The notes under the pieces: generated by a model
The model's input: only the letters and a program-made list of their open reading frames with translations
Told to the model about the DNA's origin: nothing
The model's database searches: none
Made by a program: the position numbers and the translations under genes
Source: Serratia entomophila
GTDB taxonomy: Bacteria > Pseudomonadota > Gammaproteobacteria > Enterobacterales > Enterobacteriaceae
NCBI RefSeq assembly: GCF_021462285.1
Contig: NZ_CP082787.1
Coordinates: 3,348,001-3,412,000 of the forward strand
Direction of reading: 5' to 3'
Length of the DNA stretch: 64,000 nucleotides
Shown: piece after piece, positions 35,783 to 46,941 of the stretch
Layout of the letters: each line of letters starts with the position of its first letter
Numbering within the stretch: position 1 is the first letter of the stretch

Positions 35783-36937
35783 ATGACATCCACCTTGTGC
35801 AACGAACAGCAAACCCCCGGCGTGCCTCAACAGATCGCCACGCGTCTGGCCTTTTTTGTCGCCGGGCTGGGCATGGCCGCCTGGGCGCCGCTGGTGCCCT
35901 TCGCCAAAGCGCGCATCGGCATTGACGACGGCTCGCTGGGCCTGCTGCTGCTGTGCATCGGCGCCGGCTCCATGCTGGCGATGCCGCTCACCGGCTACCT
36001 GACGGGCAGGCTGGGTTGCCGCCCGGTGATCCTACTGGCCGGCCTCGCTTTATGCCTGGATTTGCCGCTGCTGGCGCTGATGAACTCTATCGGCGGGATG
36101 GCCGTGGCGCTGCTGCTGTTTGGCGCGGCCATCGGCATGATAGATGTGGCGATGAACGTGCAGGCGGTGATCGTCGAGCGCGCCAGCGGCAAGGCGATGA
36201 TGTCCGGTTTCCACGGTTTTTTCAGCGTCGGCGGCATTGCCGGCGCCGGTGGCGTGAGCATTCTGTTGTGGTTGGGCCTGACGCCGCTGTTGGCGACGCT
36301 GGCCACCGTGCTGGTGGTGTTGGCACTGCTGGCGACCGCCAGCCGCAACCTGCTGCGCGAAAGCGGCGCCAGCGAAGGCGGCCCGATGTTCGCACTGCCG
36401 CGCGGCTGGGTGATGTTCATCGGCATTCTGTGCTTTATCATGTTTCTGGCGGAAGGCTCGATGCTCGACTGGAGCGCGCTGTTCCTCACCACGCTGCGCG
36501 GCGTCGAACACAGCCAGGCCGGCCTGGGCTATGCCCTGTTCTCGATAACCATGACGCTCGGCAGGCTGAATGGCGACCGGATAGTGAACTCCCTGGGCCG
36601 ATACCGGGTGCTGCTGCTGGGCAGCCTGTGCGCCGCTATCGGCCTCGGCATGGCCATTGTCTTCAACCACGCCACCCTTTCGCTGGTAGGCTTTATGCTG
36701 GTCGGTTTGGGTGCCTCCAACGTGGTGCCTATCCTGTTCAGCGCCGCGGGCAATCAGCAGGATATGCCGGCCAACCTGGCGATCGCCTCCGTCACCACCG
36801 TGGGCTATGCCGGCATTCTCGCCGGGCCGGCGTTAATTGGCTTTATCGCCCAATTCTCCAGCCTGACGGTGGCTTTCGCCTGCGTCGCCGCGCTGCTGTT
36901 GGCGGTCACCGCCAGCGCCAAAGCCGTCACCCGCTGA
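35783..36937 (+). CDS. MFS transporter, YbjJ-like
   Basis: A 384-residue, 12-helix major facilitator. Features include LTGYLTGRLGCRPVILLAG in the loop 2-3 region and GMIDVAMNVQAVIVERASGKAMMSGFHGFFSVGG, which is characteristic of the YbjJ/fucose-permease-like branch. Substrate unknown. It lies 21 bp before rcsD on the same strand, so some rcsD transcription could come from this gene; in E. coli no transporter occupies this place. Confidence 0.86.
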   Translation: MTSTLCNEQQTPGVPQQIATRLAFFVAGLGMAAWAPLVPFAKARIGIDDGSLGLLLLCIGAGSMLAMPLTGYLTGRLGCRPVILLAGLALCLDLPLLALMNSIGGMAVALLLFGAAIGMIDVAMNVQAVIVERASGKAMMSGFHGFFSVGGIAGAGGVSILLWLGLTPLLATLATVLVVLALLATASRNLLRESGASEGGPMFALPRGWVMFIGILCFIMFLAEGSMLDWSALFLTTLRGVEHSQAGLGYALFSITMTLGRLNGDRIVNSLGRYRVLLLGSLCAAIGLGMAIVFNHATLSLVGFMLVGLGASNVVPILFSAAGNQQDMPANLAIASVTTVGYAGILAGPALIGFIAQFSSLTVAFACVAALLLAVTASAKAVTR

Positions 36938-36958
36938 TCCAGGAAGGCGCAGCCGATT

Positions 36959-39661
36959 ATGCAAAACAAACAACTGACCATCAGCTCAAACAATATTACC
37001 CGCTGCTTCTTGCTGTTCATCGTGCTGCTGACGATCGGCATCGGCCTCTACGGATACAACTACACCAATGCCTGGCTGGCGGAAAAAAAATACGCGCTGA
37101 ACAACATTTCCAATTCGCTGCAAAAACGCATCGACAGCTATCGCTACATCACCTATCAGGTCTACGACAAATTCGGCAACGCGCCCTCGCAGAATGCCGA
37201 TCCCAGCCTGCAGGAAACTCGCCTGCGCCCGGATGTGTACTATGTCGAAAAACCGCACAAAAAAACCGACGCGGTGATCTTCGGCAGCCATGACGACAAT
37301 ACGCTGGCGATGATCGCCAATATCTCGGACTACCTGGATAACCGCTGGGGCGCCAAGACCGAAAGTTACGCCATGTATTACCTCAACGGCCAGGATAACA
37401 GCCTCAGCCTGATCACCACCCAGCCGTTGAAAGAGTTGGCGTCGCGCTTCAGGGAAAGCTACCTGACCACGTCGGCGGAAGATCGCCGCGCGGAGATGCT
37501 GCAGCAGGCCAACCTGCTCGACGAGCGCGAGAGCTTCTCGGCCTTGCGCAAACAGCGCTTCCAGAACGCTTATTCGTTCTCTATTCGCACCACCTTTAAC
37601 CAGCCAGGGCACCTGGCGACGGTGATCGCCTTCGATTTGCCGATTAACGACATCATTCCGGTCAATATGGCGCGCTCGAACTTTTTGCTGCAGCCGGACG
37701 ATATCGATTTGGACGACGGCACCCTTCCGGCGGAAACCACCCTCGGCGCCGGCGTGGCGATGAGCGGCAGCTGGGTGGAATTCAGCGCGGCGCTGCCCAA
37801 CGCACCGTTGAAGGTGGTTTACCGCGTTTCGGCCTTCAGTCTGGCTATCGATCTGCTGCGCAACAATATCTGGCTGATCGTCATCAACCTCCTGCTGCTG
37901 GCGCTATCGATGATGAGCATCTATTTCGTCCGTCGCCAATATATTCGCCCAAGCGAAAACCTGGCGGCCGAGCTGGAAACCGAACGCGCTCTGAATCAGG
38001 AAATCATCGCCAGCCTGCCTTCCGGCCTGTTGATCTACAACTTCGCCAGCAATACGGTGATCGCCAGCAACAAAATCGCCGAACACCTGCTGCCGCATCT
38101 CAGCCTGCAAAAAATCGCCCATATGGCCGAACAGCACCACGGCGTGATCCAGGCGACGGTCAACAATGAAGTCTATGAAATCCGCATCTTCCGCAGCCAG
38201 CTGTCGCCGGAAACCTACCTGTTCTTGTTGAACGATCAGGATAAAGAGGTGATGGTCAACAAACGCCTGCAGCAGGCGCGGCGCGAGTATGATAAGAACG
38301 TTCAGGCGCGCAAACTGATGTTGCACAATCTGGGCATCGAACTGAATCAGCCGGTGCGCCAGATGCACGATCTGGCCGATCGCCTGCGCAGCCAGCCGGA
38401 TGGCGAGCAGCAGCAGGCGCTGCTGAATCAGCTGACGGCGGAGTCCTCCTCGGTGCTGGCGCTGATTGAAAACATCACCCTGCTCACCCGGCTGGAGACC
38501 CAGGACTGGCAACCCTCACGCCAGCCATTCAATCCGGCTGCGCTGATCGACGAACTGTTGCTGGAAGCCTTGCCCGCCATCAATCAAAAAGGGCTGGCCC
38601 TGTTCAACCATTTCCATCTGGATGTCGAGCAGAACTATATCGGCGATGCCCATGCGCTGCGCAAGGTGATCTCGCTGCTGGTGCACTACGCCATCATCAC
38701 CACTGCCTGCGGCAAGATTTCACTGGTTGTCGATCATGAGCCGGGGCACCCGGATCGGTTGGTTTTCCATATCAACGATACCGGCTCCGGCATTTCCAAT
38801 GAGGAAATCAGCAACCTCAACTATCCGTTCCTCAGCCAGACCCTGGTGGATCGATTCAACCACGGTTCCGGCCTCACCTTTTTCCTGTGCAATCAGCTGT
38901 GCAAAAGGCTCAACGGCCAGCTGGATATCCGCAGCAAGGTGGATATCGGCACTCGCTACACCATTCGCGTCGCCATGGAAATGGAGAAAAAAGAGGCGCA
39001 AGAGCAAGAGAAGCTGCTCGACGGCGTGACCGCCCTGCTGGACATCACCTCGGAAGAAGTGCGCGGCATCGTCACCCAGCAGCTGCAAGCCTATGGCGCC
39101 AGCTGCATCGTGGCAGAGGATCGCCAGATCAACCGCGATTATGACGTATTATTGACCGATAACCCGCAACGAGCCGACGATTACACGCTGCTGTTGGCCA
39201 CGGATGAAGCCGGCTGGCAACAGCTGGAAAAGCGCTACATTCGTGTAAACTATAACCTGAATGGTGCAATGTTAGACGCCGTGCTGATGCTGATCGAACA
39301 GCAAATGGCCGCCCTGGAACAGGACGAAAGCCCGCTTTCTTTGACCGCCGAAGACATACAACTCTATGAAAAACAATTGAAATCAAGTGATTACTATAGC
39401 CTGTTTGTTGATACAGTACCCGATGATGTCAAAAAACTGTATACTGAAGCGGGCAGCAGTGATTTCAATGCTCTGTCACAAACCGCACACCGCCTGAAAG
39501 GCGTGTTTGCCATGTTAAATCTGCTTCCCGGCAAGCAACTGTGTGAATCGTTAGAACAGCACATCGCGGACGGTGATGCGCTCGAGATCGAGAATAACAT
39601 CAGTCAGATTGATTTTTTCGTCAGCAGACTGCTGGAGCAAGGTAGCCAACAACATGAATAA
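36959..39661 (+). CDS. rcsD: RcsD phosphotransfer protein
   Basis: A 900-residue inner-membrane protein (E. coli 890). Membrane helices at about 14-35 and 300-322 flank a periplasmic domain; the cytoplasmic part has a PAS-like and an inactive kinase-like domain, and the C-terminal HPt domain carries the phosphorylatable His844 (SQTAHRLKGVFAML). It relays phosphate from RcsC to RcsB in the envelope-stress Rcs system controlling capsule, motility and, in Serratia, surface and secretion traits. It overlaps rcsB by 8 bp. Confidence 0.96.
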   Translation: MQNKQLTISSNNITRCFLLFIVLLTIGIGLYGYNYTNAWLAEKKYALNNISNSLQKRIDSYRYITYQVYDKFGNAPSQNADPSLQETRLRPDVYYVEKPHKKTDAVIFGSHDDNTLAMIANISDYLDNRWGAKTESYAMYYLNGQDNSLSLITTQPLKELASRFRESYLTTSAEDRRAEMLQQANLLDERESFSALRKQRFQNAYSFSIRTTFNQPGHLATVIAFDLPINDIIPVNMARSNFLLQPDDIDLDDGTLPAETTLGAGVAMSGSWVEFSAALPNAPLKVVYRVSAFSLAIDLLRNNIWLIVINLLLLALSMMSIYFVRRQYIRPSENLAAELETERALNQEIIASLPSGLLIYNFASNTVIASNKIAEHLLPHLSLQKIAHMAEQHHGVIQATVNNEVYEIRIFRSQLSPETYLFLLNDQDKEVMVNKRLQQARREYDKNVQARKLMLHNLGIELNQPVRQMHDLADRLRSQPDGEQQQALLNQLTAESSSVLALIENITLLTRLETQDWQPSRQPFNPAALIDELLLEALPAINQKGLALFNHFHLDVEQNYIGDAHALRKVISLLVHYAIITTACGKISLVVDHEPGHPDRLVFHINDTGSGISNEEISNLNYPFLSQTLVDRFNHGSGLTFFLCNQLCKRLNGQLDIRSKVDIGTRYTIRVAMEMEKKEAQEQEKLLDGVTALLDITSEEVRGIVTQQLQAYGASCIVAEDRQINRDYDVLLTDNPQRADDYTLLLATDEAGWQQLEKRYIRVNYNLNGAMLDAVLMLIEQQMAALEQDESPLSLTAEDIQLYEKQLKSSDYYSLFVDTVPDDVKKLYTEAGSSDFNALSQTAHRLKGVFAMLNLLPGKQLCESLEQHIADGDALEIENNISQIDFFVSRLLEQGSQQHE

Positions 39662-40304
39662 CCTGAACGTAATTATTGCTGATGACCATCCTATCGTACT
39701 GTTTGGCATCCGGAAGTCACTTGAGCAAATTGAATGGGTGAATGTCGTTGGGGAGTTTGAAGACTCAACAGCACTGATCAACAATCTGTCCAAGCTGGAC
39801 GCCAACGTACTGATCACCGACCTTTCGATGCCGGGCGACAAATATGGCGACGGCATCACGCTGATTAAATACATCAAGCGTCACTATCCGCAGTTGTCGA
39901 TCATCGTGCTGACCATGAACAACAACCCGGCGATTCTGAGCGCCGTGCTGGATCTGGACATCGAAGGCATCGTACTGAAACAGGGCGCACCCACCGACCT
40001 GCCTAAAGCGCTGGCGGCCCTGCAGAAAGGCAAGAAGTTCACCCCGGAAAGCGTATCGAAACTGCTGGAGAAAATCAGCGCCAGCGGCTATGGCGACAAA
40101 CGCCTTTCGCCAAAAGAGAGCGAAGTGCTGCGTCTGTTCGCCGAAGGTTTCCTGGTGACCGAGATAGCCAAGAAGCTCAACCGCAGCATCAAAACCATCA
40201 GCAGCCAGAAGAAGTCGGCGATGATGAAGCTGGGTGTCGAAAACGACATCGCCCTGCTCAACTACCTGTCCTCCGTCAGCATGACGCCGTTGGACAAAGA
40301 CTGA
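39654..40304 (+). CDS. rcsB: RcsB response regulator
   Basis: A 216-residue regulator, the exact E. coli length. The receiver domain has Asp56 (VLITDLSMPG) as phosphate site and Lys of VLKQGAP; the C-terminal LuxR-type helix-turn-helix is LSPKESEVLRLFAEGFLVTEIAKKLNRSIKTISSQKKSAMMKLGV. The start at 39654 overlaps the rcsD end and matches the family N terminus MNNLNVIIADDHP. A shared terminator separates it from convergent rcsC. Confidence 0.98.
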   Translation: MNNLNVIIADDHPIVLFGIRKSLEQIEWVNVVGEFEDSTALINNLSKLDANVLITDLSMPGDKYGDGITLIKYIKRHYPQLSIIVLTMNNNPAILSAVLDLDIEGIVLKQGAPTDLPKALAALQKGKKFTPESVSKLLEKISASGYGDKRLSPKESEVLRLFAEGFLVTEIAKKLNRSIKTISSQKKSAMMKLGVENDIALLNYLSSVSMTPLDKD

Positions 40305-40325
40305 TCGCCCTGGCGTTTAGCCTTT

Positions 40326-40353
40326 AAAAGGCACGGCTTCTGCCGTGCCTTTT
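40326..40353. terminator. Bidirectional terminator between rcsB and rcsC
   Basis: A 12-bp perfect stem AAAAGGCACGGC/GCCGTGCCTTTT with a 4-nt loop lies between the convergent genes and can end both transcripts. Confidence 0.9.
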
Positions 40354-40359
40354 GCTTTT

Positions 40360-43227
40360 TCAGGCCTCGGCGCGTGCGCGCCGCACCTGCTGGCTGTAAT
40401 AGGCCAACGTCTGCTCAAGCGTTTCCAGCGTTACCGGTTTCGACAGGCAGTTATCCATGCCCGCCTCAATACAGCGCTGCTTTTCTTCCGCCAGCGCATT
40501 CGCCGTCACGCCGATCACCGGCGAAGTGAAGTTCAGCTGCCGCAGACGCTGCGTCAGACGATAACCGTCCATGTTCGGCATGTTGACGTCGGTCAGCACG
40601 ATATCCACGCTATGCTGGTTCAGCACGCCAAGCGCATCGACGCCGTCATTGGCGGTCACCACCTGGTAGCCGAGCGAACCAAGCTGATCGGACAACAGCC
40701 GGCGGTTGATCGGATGATCGTCAACCACCAGCAGGTGGATATCGCCATTATCAATATCCACCGCGCTGGCCTTGGCCGGCACCGGCAGCTGCACCAAGGG
40801 GGCCGCGCCTACGGCGACGGCGCCGAACAGCCGGTTGAGCAGTGCCAACGTTTCGCGCGGCGTCGAGGTGCTGTGCAGCCAATAACCCGGCCGGGTTTCC
40901 TGCGACGGCCCAATATGCTCGGTCGAAAAGTGGATCTGCGCCAGCAACGGCGTGTTGATCATGATCGGGTGATCGCTGAGCATCACGTCGCCCTCGGCGG
41001 TGTCCTGCCCCTGGTGGCGCAGTATGCTGGCGCCGTAGCCGCCGAGGATCTCCATCAGATAGCTTTCCAACCGTTGGTTGCGGATATCCAGCCACAGGGT
41101 TTTTCCCTGCCAGGTGTCGCTGGCCTGCGGCACCGGGAACTGCGCGTTGAACAACGGAATGCGGATGCTGAACAGGCTGCCCAGCCCAGGTTCCGATTCG
41201 ACGCCGATGTCGCCGTCCATCAGGTTGATCAGCTTCTCGCAGATAGCCAGCCCCAGCCCGGTCCCCTGGAAGTGGCGCTGAACGCCGGTGCCAACCTGGA
41301 AGAACGGATCGAACAAGCGGGTGATCTCTTTTTCCGGAATGCCAACGCCGGTATCGCGCACGCTGAACTCCAGGTAGCTACCCCGCGTGCAAACCTGCAA
41401 CACAATGCAGCCGGTATCGGTAAACTTGATGGCGTTATTCAGCAGGTTGGACAACACCTGTTGCAACCGCACCGGATCGCCGTGAATGCGCTCCGGCACG
41501 TTCTGCTCGATAAAGCAGTACAGCCCCAGGCGTTTTTTCACCACCAGCGGCAAATAGTTACCGGCGATATGGGTAATCACCTCCAGGCAGGAAAACTCGC
41601 GCGGCTCAATCTTCAGCTGCTCTGATTCGATTTTGGAGAAGTCGAGAATGTCGCTGATGATTTTCAACAGCAGCCCGGAGGAGTTGTTCATGGCATTGAC
41701 CAGGCGATCGACGCCCTGCGGCAGCGCCTTGGTCTGCAGCAGATCGAGGTTGCCGATAATGCCGTATAGCGGTGTGCGCAGCTCGTGGCTGACCGTGGCC
41801 AGGAACATCGATTTGGATTGGCTGGCCTGTTCCGCCGCCGCCGCCATCTCCTGCAGCGACTCTTCCATTTTCACGCGCGCGCTGACGTCCACCAGCACGC
41901 AGATCGCCACGTCCTCGTTGCGATAACGCGAATGCACAAAGCTGATTTGCAGGTTGTTGTTGTTGCTGGTCATGACATCGACAAAGTTCGCCTGCTGCTC
42001 GCAGATGATGCGCGTAATGCGGTCACGATCTTCGTGCGTCAACAGGTTGATGTAATTGTGCGCCAGCTCATTGCTCAGAATGTTGGTGCCGTCGCTGATG
42101 CGCAAGATACAAATACCCACCGGCGCCGAAGCCACGATCTTACGGTTGAACTGCTCATGCTCCTCCAGCCGGAAAGCGTTGTCCTCCGCCGGCAGGAACA
42201 TCTTTCGTTCGAACAGCCAGGCCAGCGTGAACAGCACGATAGCCGAAAGCAGGTTCAGCAGCAGCGCGTTGAGGATCAGCATCTTGAAACGCTCCACCAC
42301 GCTCTTCACCGGCAGCGCATAAACAATGCTGAGCGATGAAGGCGGCAGGGCCTTCTTCATGATCAGGTCGCGATAGTTATCCACATAGCCGAAGTAAGAC
42401 GGCTCATTGGGGTAATGGTTAAGCGATGCGGCATAGCGCTCGCCATCGGCCAGGCGCAGCACCGGCTCGTTGTTCTCGTCCAGCAGCGTGACGCCAATCG
42501 GCAAAGCGCCGCCGGTGGCGAAATCTTCCAGCCTTATGGTCTGCTCAATACCGAGTAGCGCTTCCAGCTTGTTGCCGATGTAAATGGGCGTCAGCACGTA
42601 CAGATAGCCGACGTCCGGCCGCTGCTGGCTGGGGCTGATCCAGTAAAGGTTGTTGTCTTTGTCCTGATTCTTGGCATTGCGGAATTTCAGAATACGTTCA
42701 TGCAAAGATTTCAGCACGTTATCGCGGTTGGTTACGGGTTTGCCGCCACCGAACTCCGCCATGCACAGGCTGTCGCCGCCGATAAAGAACACCCGATTGA
42801 GATCGTAGGCCGCGACAAAGTTTTCTTTCCAGTACTGGATCAGCCCGCTCAGCGAATCAAGCGAGTTGCGGTAGGCGGTATTCAGCGTACAGTTGGATTC
42901 CGGGTACAGCGGGAAGAACTGCGGCGGGCTGCTTTTGCCGGGAAAGACGCCGCTGAACATATCCAGGCTGCTGACCGAACCGTTGAGGCGGTTCTCCACC
43001 ATGTATTTGATGTCGCGAATAATATCGGCGGAATGGCGGACATACCCCTGCGCCTGATCGAAATCCAGGTTGTATTCCTGCCGCACGTCCGATTCTTTCT
43101 GATGCAGGATATTCAGAATATAAAAGGTGGTGAGCAGCGCCCCCAACGACCACAACATAAACGCCAGCACCCGGAACAGATAGCGGGATATTTTTAGCGT
43201 AGTTCGGAAAGAGGCTAAATATTTCAA
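40360..43227 (-). CDS. rcsC: RcsC hybrid sensor kinase
   Basis: A 955-residue hybrid kinase (E. coli 949). Two membrane helices (about 17-40 and 310-330) flank a periplasmic domain; then a PAS-like domain, the dimerisation H-box (FLATVSHELRTPLYGIIGNL, near 490), an ATPase domain (DTGVGIPEKEI, GTGLGLAICEKL), the RcsC-specific ABL region and a receiver with the phospho-Asp in TDVNMPNMDGY near the C terminus. There is no ATG start: TTG at 43227 (LKYLASFRTTLK) matches the E. coli N terminus, and a TTG at 43242 would add five codons. Confidence 0.95.
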   Translation of the reverse strand: MKYLASFRTTLKISRYLFRVLAFMLWSLGALLTTFYILNILHQKESDVRQEYNLDFDQAQGYVRHSADIIRDIKYMVENRLNGSVSSLDMFSGVFPGKSSPPQFFPLYPESNCTLNTAYRNSLDSLSGLIQYWKENFVAAYDLNRVFFIGGDSLCMAEFGGGKPVTNRDNVLKSLHERILKFRNAKNQDKDNNLYWISPSQQRPDVGYLYVLTPIYIGNKLEALLGIEQTIRLEDFATGGALPIGVTLLDENNEPVLRLADGERYAASLNHYPNEPSYFGYVDNYRDLIMKKALPPSSLSIVYALPVKSVVERFKMLILNALLLNLLSAIVLFTLAWLFERKMFLPAEDNAFRLEEHEQFNRKIVASAPVGICILRISDGTNILSNELAHNYINLLTHEDRDRITRIICEQQANFVDVMTSNNNNLQISFVHSRYRNEDVAICVLVDVSARVKMEESLQEMAAAAEQASQSKSMFLATVSHELRTPLYGIIGNLDLLQTKALPQGVDRLVNAMNNSSGLLLKIISDILDFSKIESEQLKIEPREFSCLEVITHIAGNYLPLVVKKRLGLYCFIEQNVPERIHGDPVRLQQVLSNLLNNAIKFTDTGCIVLQVCTRGSYLEFSVRDTGVGIPEKEITRLFDPFFQVGTGVQRHFQGTGLGLAICEKLINLMDGDIGVESEPGLGSLFSIRIPLFNAQFPVPQASDTWQGKTLWLDIRNQRLESYLMEILGGYGASILRHQGQDTAEGDVMLSDHPIMINTPLLAQIHFSTEHIGPSQETRPGYWLHSTSTPRETLALLNRLFGAVAVGAAPLVQLPVPAKASAVDIDNGDIHLLVVDDHPINRRLLSDQLGSLGYQVVTANDGVDALGVLNQHSVDIVLTDVNMPNMDGYRLTQRLRQLNFTSPVIGVTANALAEEKQRCIEAGMDNCLSKPVTLETLEQTLAYYSQQVRRARAEA

Positions 43228-43295
43228 TCGGATACCATACAAAAGTCAGTGGCGGCGGCCGGCGGCTTGGTGCGCCAATTAAACCATATAACTGA

Positions 43296-43327
43296 AAAAG
43301 GGCCTAGCATCGCTGCCAGGCCCTTTT
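43296..43327. terminator. Intrinsic terminator of gyrA
   Basis: A 10-bp perfect stem AAAAGGGCCT/AGGCCCTTTT with a 12-nt loop lies 22 bp beyond the gyrA stop. Confidence 0.85.
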
Positions 43328-43348
43328 GTCTCAATGATGTTTCAGCCT

Positions 43349-46003
43349 TTAGGCGTTGTCATCATCTGCATCTGCGTCATCTGCGATATCCGCATCGTCG
43401 CCATCGTCCAGCGGCGTTGCGTCTTCCTCCACCGCTTCCGCGCCAGGTTCGAGACTGTCCAGCTCTTCGTCTTCCACCGGCTCGGCCACGCGCTGCAGGC
43501 CGACGACGTTCTCGTCTTCCGCAGTACGGATCAGCGTCACGCCCTGGGTATTACGGCCCACCACGCTGACTTCCGAAACGCGGGTGCGCACCAGCGTACC
43601 GGCATCGGTGATCATCATGATCTGGTCGGTGGTTTCCACCTGCACCGCACCGACGACCTGGCCATTACGTTCGCTCACCTTGATGGAGATAACCCCCTGG
43701 GTGGCGCGCGATTTGGTTGGGTACTCGGTGACCGCGGTGCGTTTACCGAAGCCGTTCTGCGTCACGGTCAGGATATCGCCTTCCCCACGCGGCACGATCA
43801 GCGAGATAACGCTGTCGCCTTCGCCCAGGTTGATGCCGCGCACGCCGGTGGCGGTACGGCCCATCGAACGCACCTGCGTTTCCGGGAAGCGCACCACTTT
43901 ACCGTTGGCGGAGAACAGCATCACTTCGTTGCTGCCGTCGGTCAGATCAACGCCAATCAGCTCGTCGCCCTCATTGAGGTTAACGGCGATGATGCCGGCG
44001 CTGCGCGGGCGGCTGAACTCGGTCAGCGCGGTTTTCTTCACGGTGCCGCTGGCGGTCGCCATAAACACGTGGCGCCCTTCTTCATACTCGCGCACCGGCA
44101 GAATGGCGGTAATGCGCTCATTGGCTTCCAGCGGCAGCAGGTTGACGATTGGGCGGCCGCGCGCGCCGCGGCTGGCTTCAGGCAATTGGTACACCTTCAT
44201 CCAGTACAGGCGGCCACGGCTGGAGAAGCACAGGATCGTATCGTGGGTGTTGGCCACCAGCAGGCGATCGATAAAGTCTTCTTCCTTGATGCGCGCAGCG
44301 GACTTGCCTTTGCCGCCGCGGCGCTGGGCTTCGTAGTCGGACAACGGCTGATACTTCACGTAGCCCTGGTGCGACAGCGTAACCACCACGTCTTCCTGAT
44401 TGATCAGGTCTTCGATGTTGATGTCTGAAGTATTGGCGGTGATCTCGGTGCGGCGGCCGTCGTTGTACTGCTCTTTTACCGCCACCAGCTCTTCGCGGAT
44501 CACTTCCATCAGACGGTCCGGGCTTTCCAGAATAAAGATCAGCTCAGCGATAAAGTTGAGCAGCTCTTTATACTCGTCCAGCAGTTTCTCGTGCTCCAGG
44601 CCGGTCAGTTTCTGCAGGCGCAGATCCAAAATCGCCTGAGCCTGCTGCTCGGTCAGATGGTATTTACCGTCGCGGATACCGAACTCCGGCTCCAGCCACT
44701 CTGGGCGGGCGGCGTCGTCACCGGCGCGTTCCAGCATCGCGCTCACGTTGCCCAGATCCCAGGCCTGAGCCACCAAGGCGATTTTCGCTTCGGCTGGGGT
44801 CGGCGCACGGCGGATCAGTTCAATGATCGGGTCGATGTTGGCCAGCGCGATGGCCAGCGCTTCCAGGATATGGGCGCGATCGCGGGCTTTGCGCAGTTCG
44901 AAGATGGTACGGCGCGTCACCACTTCACGGCGATGGCGTACGAACGCCTGCAGGATATCTTTCAGGTTCAGCAGCTTCGGCTGGCCCTGATGCAGCGCCA
45001 CCATGTTGATGCCGAAGGTCACCTGCAGCTGGGTCAGCGAGTACAGGTTGTTCAGCACCACCTCGCCCACCGCGTCGCGTTTGACTTCGATCACGATGCG
45101 CATGCCGTCTTTGTCGGACTCGTCGCGCAGCGCGCTGATGCCTTCGACGCGTTTTTCTTTCACCAGCTCGGCGATCTTCTCGATCAGACGCGCCTTGTTC
45201 ACCTGATACGGGATCTCGTGAACGATGATGGTTTCGCGGCCGGTTTTGGCGTCGGCTTCCACTTCTGCGCGCGCGCGCAGGTAGATTTTGCCGCGCCCGG
45301 TGCGGTAGGCTTCTTCGATGCCGCGGCGGCCGTTGATGATCGCCGCCGTCGGGAAGTCCGGCCCCGGAATGTGTTCCATCAGCCCTTCGATGCTGATGTT
45401 TTCATCATCGATGTAGGCCAGGCAGCCGTTGATAACCTCAGACAGGTTATGCGGCGGAATGTTGGTGGCCATGCCCACGGCGATGCCCGATGCGCCGTTG
45501 ACCAGCAGGTTCGGGATTTTGGTCGGCATAACGGCCGGGATTTGCTCGGTGCCGTCATAGTTAGGCACGAAGTCGACGGTTTCTTTTTCCAGATCCGCCA
45601 GCAGTTCGTGAGCAATCTTGGACATGCGCACTTCGGTGTAACGCATCGCCGCGGCGGAGTCGCCGTCGACGGAACCGAAGTTACCCTGGCCGTCCACCAG
45701 CATATAGCGCAGTGAAAACGGCTGAGCCATACGCACGATGGTGTCGTAAACCGCGCTGTCACCGTGCGGGTGGTATTTACCGATCACGTCCCCGACGACA
45801 CGGGCCGATTTCTTGTATGGTTTATTCCAGTCGTTACCCAATACACTCATCGCGTACAGAACGCGGCGGTGAACCGGCTTCAGCCCATCACGAACATCTG
45901 GCAGCGCACGTCCGACAATAACGGACATCGCGTAGTCCAGATACGAGTTTTTCAACTCGTCTTCGATGTTTACCGGTGTGATTTCTCTGGCAAGGTCGCT
46001 CAT
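43349..46003 (-). CDS. gyrA: DNA gyrase subunit A
   Basis: An 884-residue type II topoisomerase subunit. The N-terminal breakage-reunion domain has catalytic Tyr122 ([10 protein letters not shown]), and the C-terminal domain has the GyrA-box (QRRGGKGKS) and six beta-pinwheel blades, ending in an acidic tail rich in Asp. The quinolone-resistance region reads [13 protein letters not shown], with Ser83 and Asp87, the susceptible residues. With GyrB it introduces negative supercoils. Codon bias is high. It diverges from ubiG. Confidence 0.99.
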   Translation of the reverse strand: MSDLAREITPVNIEDELKNSYLDYAMSVIVGRALPDVRDGLKPVHRRVLYAMSVLGNDWNKPYKKSARVVGDVIGKYHPHGDSAVYDTIVRMAQPFSLRYMLVDGQGNFGSVDGDSAAAMRYTEVRMSKIAHELLADLEKETVDFVPNYDGTEQIPAVMPTKIPNLLVNGASGIAVGMATNIPPHNLSEVINGCLAYIDDENISIEGLMEHIPGPDFPTAAIINGRRGIEEAYRTGRGKIYLRARAEVEADAKTGRETIIVHEIPYQVNKARLIEKIAELVKEKRVEGISALRDESDKDGMRIVIEVKRDAVGEVVLNNLYSLTQLQVTFGINMVALHQGQPKLLNLKDILQAFVRHRREVVTRRTIFELRKARDRAHILEALAIALANIDPIIELIRRAPTPAEAKIALVAQAWDLGNVSAMLERAGDDAARPEWLEPEFGIRDGKYHLTEQQAQAILDLRLQKLTGLEHEKLLDEYKELLNFIAELIFILESPDRLMEVIREELVAVKEQYNDGRRTEITANTSDINIEDLINQEDVVVTLSHQGYVKYQPLSDYEAQRRGGKGKSAARIKEEDFIDRLLVANTHDTILCFSSRGRLYWMKVYQLPEASRGARGRPIVNLLPLEANERITAILPVREYEEGRHVFMATASGTVKKTALTEFSRPRSAGIIAVNLNEGDELIGVDLTDGSNEVMLFSANGKVVRFPETQVRSMGRTATGVRGINLGEGDSVISLIVPRGEGDILTVTQNGFGKRTAVTEYPTKSRATQGVISIKVSERNGQVVGAVQVETTDQIMMITDAGTLVRTRVSEVSVVGRNTQGVTLIRTAEDENVVGLQRVAEPVEDEELDSLEPGAEAVEEDATPLDDGDDADIADDADADDDNA

Positions 46004-46215
46004 GGAGCTGCTATCCCTCTACTAATGATTCATCTGCCCGCTGCCATAGTGGCAAAGGTGTAAAACTATATCACAAAGCACGCTTTACGGGAAAATAACC
46101 GCCGCTGTTTGACGGAAATTGTGCAGATAAGTGCGCTAAAAACGCATCGGCGCAGACGTCGCTGCGCCGGAACATGTATAATCCGCGCAACGAGAACAAG
46201 GAGCCAGACACGCCC

Positions 46216-46941
46216 ATGAATGCAGAATCATCCAGCCGCGCGCAAAACGTCGACCACCAGGAAATCGCCAAGTTCGAGGCCGTGGCCTCCCGCTGGTGGG
46301 ACCTGGAAGGCGAATTCAAACCGCTGCACCGCATCAACCCGCTGCGCCTGAACTACATCATGCAGCGCGCCGAGGGTATTTTTGACAAGCAGGTGCTCGA
46401 CGTCGGCTGCGGCGGCGGCATTCTGGCGGAAAGCATGGCGCGCGAAGGCGCACAGGTGACGGGCCTGGACATGGGCGCGGAGCCGCTGCAGGTGGCGCGC
46501 CTGCACGCGTTGGAAAGCGGCGTGAAGGTGACCTACGTGCAGGAGACGGTGGAAAGCCACGCCCATGAAAACCCGCAGCGCTACGACGTGGTCACCTGCA
46601 TGGAAATGCTGGAACACGTGCCCGATCCGGCCTCGGTGGTGCGCGCCTGCGCTCACCTGGTGAAACCGGGCGGCCACGTCTTCTTCTCCACTATCAACCG
46701 CAACACCAAAGCCTGGCTGATGGCGGTGATCGGCGCGGAATACATCCTGAAGATGGTGCCGCAGGGCACCCATGACCATAAGAAGTTCATCCGCCCTTCC
46801 GAGCTGATCGGCTGGGTCGACGGCACGCCGCTGCGCGAAAAGCACATGATCGGCCTGCATTACAACCCGATCACCGATCATTTCAAGCTTGGCCGCAACG
46901 TTGACGTGAACTACATGGTTCATACCCGGCACGAAGGGTAA
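46216..46941 (+). CDS. ubiG: UbiG, bifunctional ubiquinone O-methyltransferase
   Basis: A 241-residue SAM-dependent methyltransferase with motif [21 protein letters not shown] and the family end [17 protein letters not shown] sequence. It performs both O-methylations in ubiquinone synthesis. The ATG at 46216 gives the E. coli length (240) and N terminus (MNAESS...[19 protein letters not shown]). Divergent from gyrA, as in E. coli. Confidence 0.97.
   Translation: MNAESSSRAQNVDHQEIAKFEAVASRWWDLEGEFKPLHRINPLRLNYIMQRAEGIFDKQVLDVGCGGGILAESMAREGAQVTGLDMGAEPLQVARLHALESGVKVTYVQETVESHAHENPQRYDVVTCMEMLEHVPDPASVVRACAHLVKPGGHVFFSTINRNTKAWLMAVIGAEYILKMVPQGTHDHKKFIRPSELIGWVDGTPLREKHMIGLHYNPITDHFKLGRNVDVNYMVHTRHEG

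Noticed and set aside
36959..40304. rcsD-rcsB overlap as a frameshift or fusion
   Set aside because: The 8-bp overlap is the normal arrangement of these genes and both proteins have their expected ends.
43334..44428. Long open frames on the strand opposite gyrA
   Set aside because: They are antisense shadows of high-GC coding sequence with no ribosome-binding site or family signature; the same holds for long antisense frames over radD, nrdA, menD and the tape measure gene.
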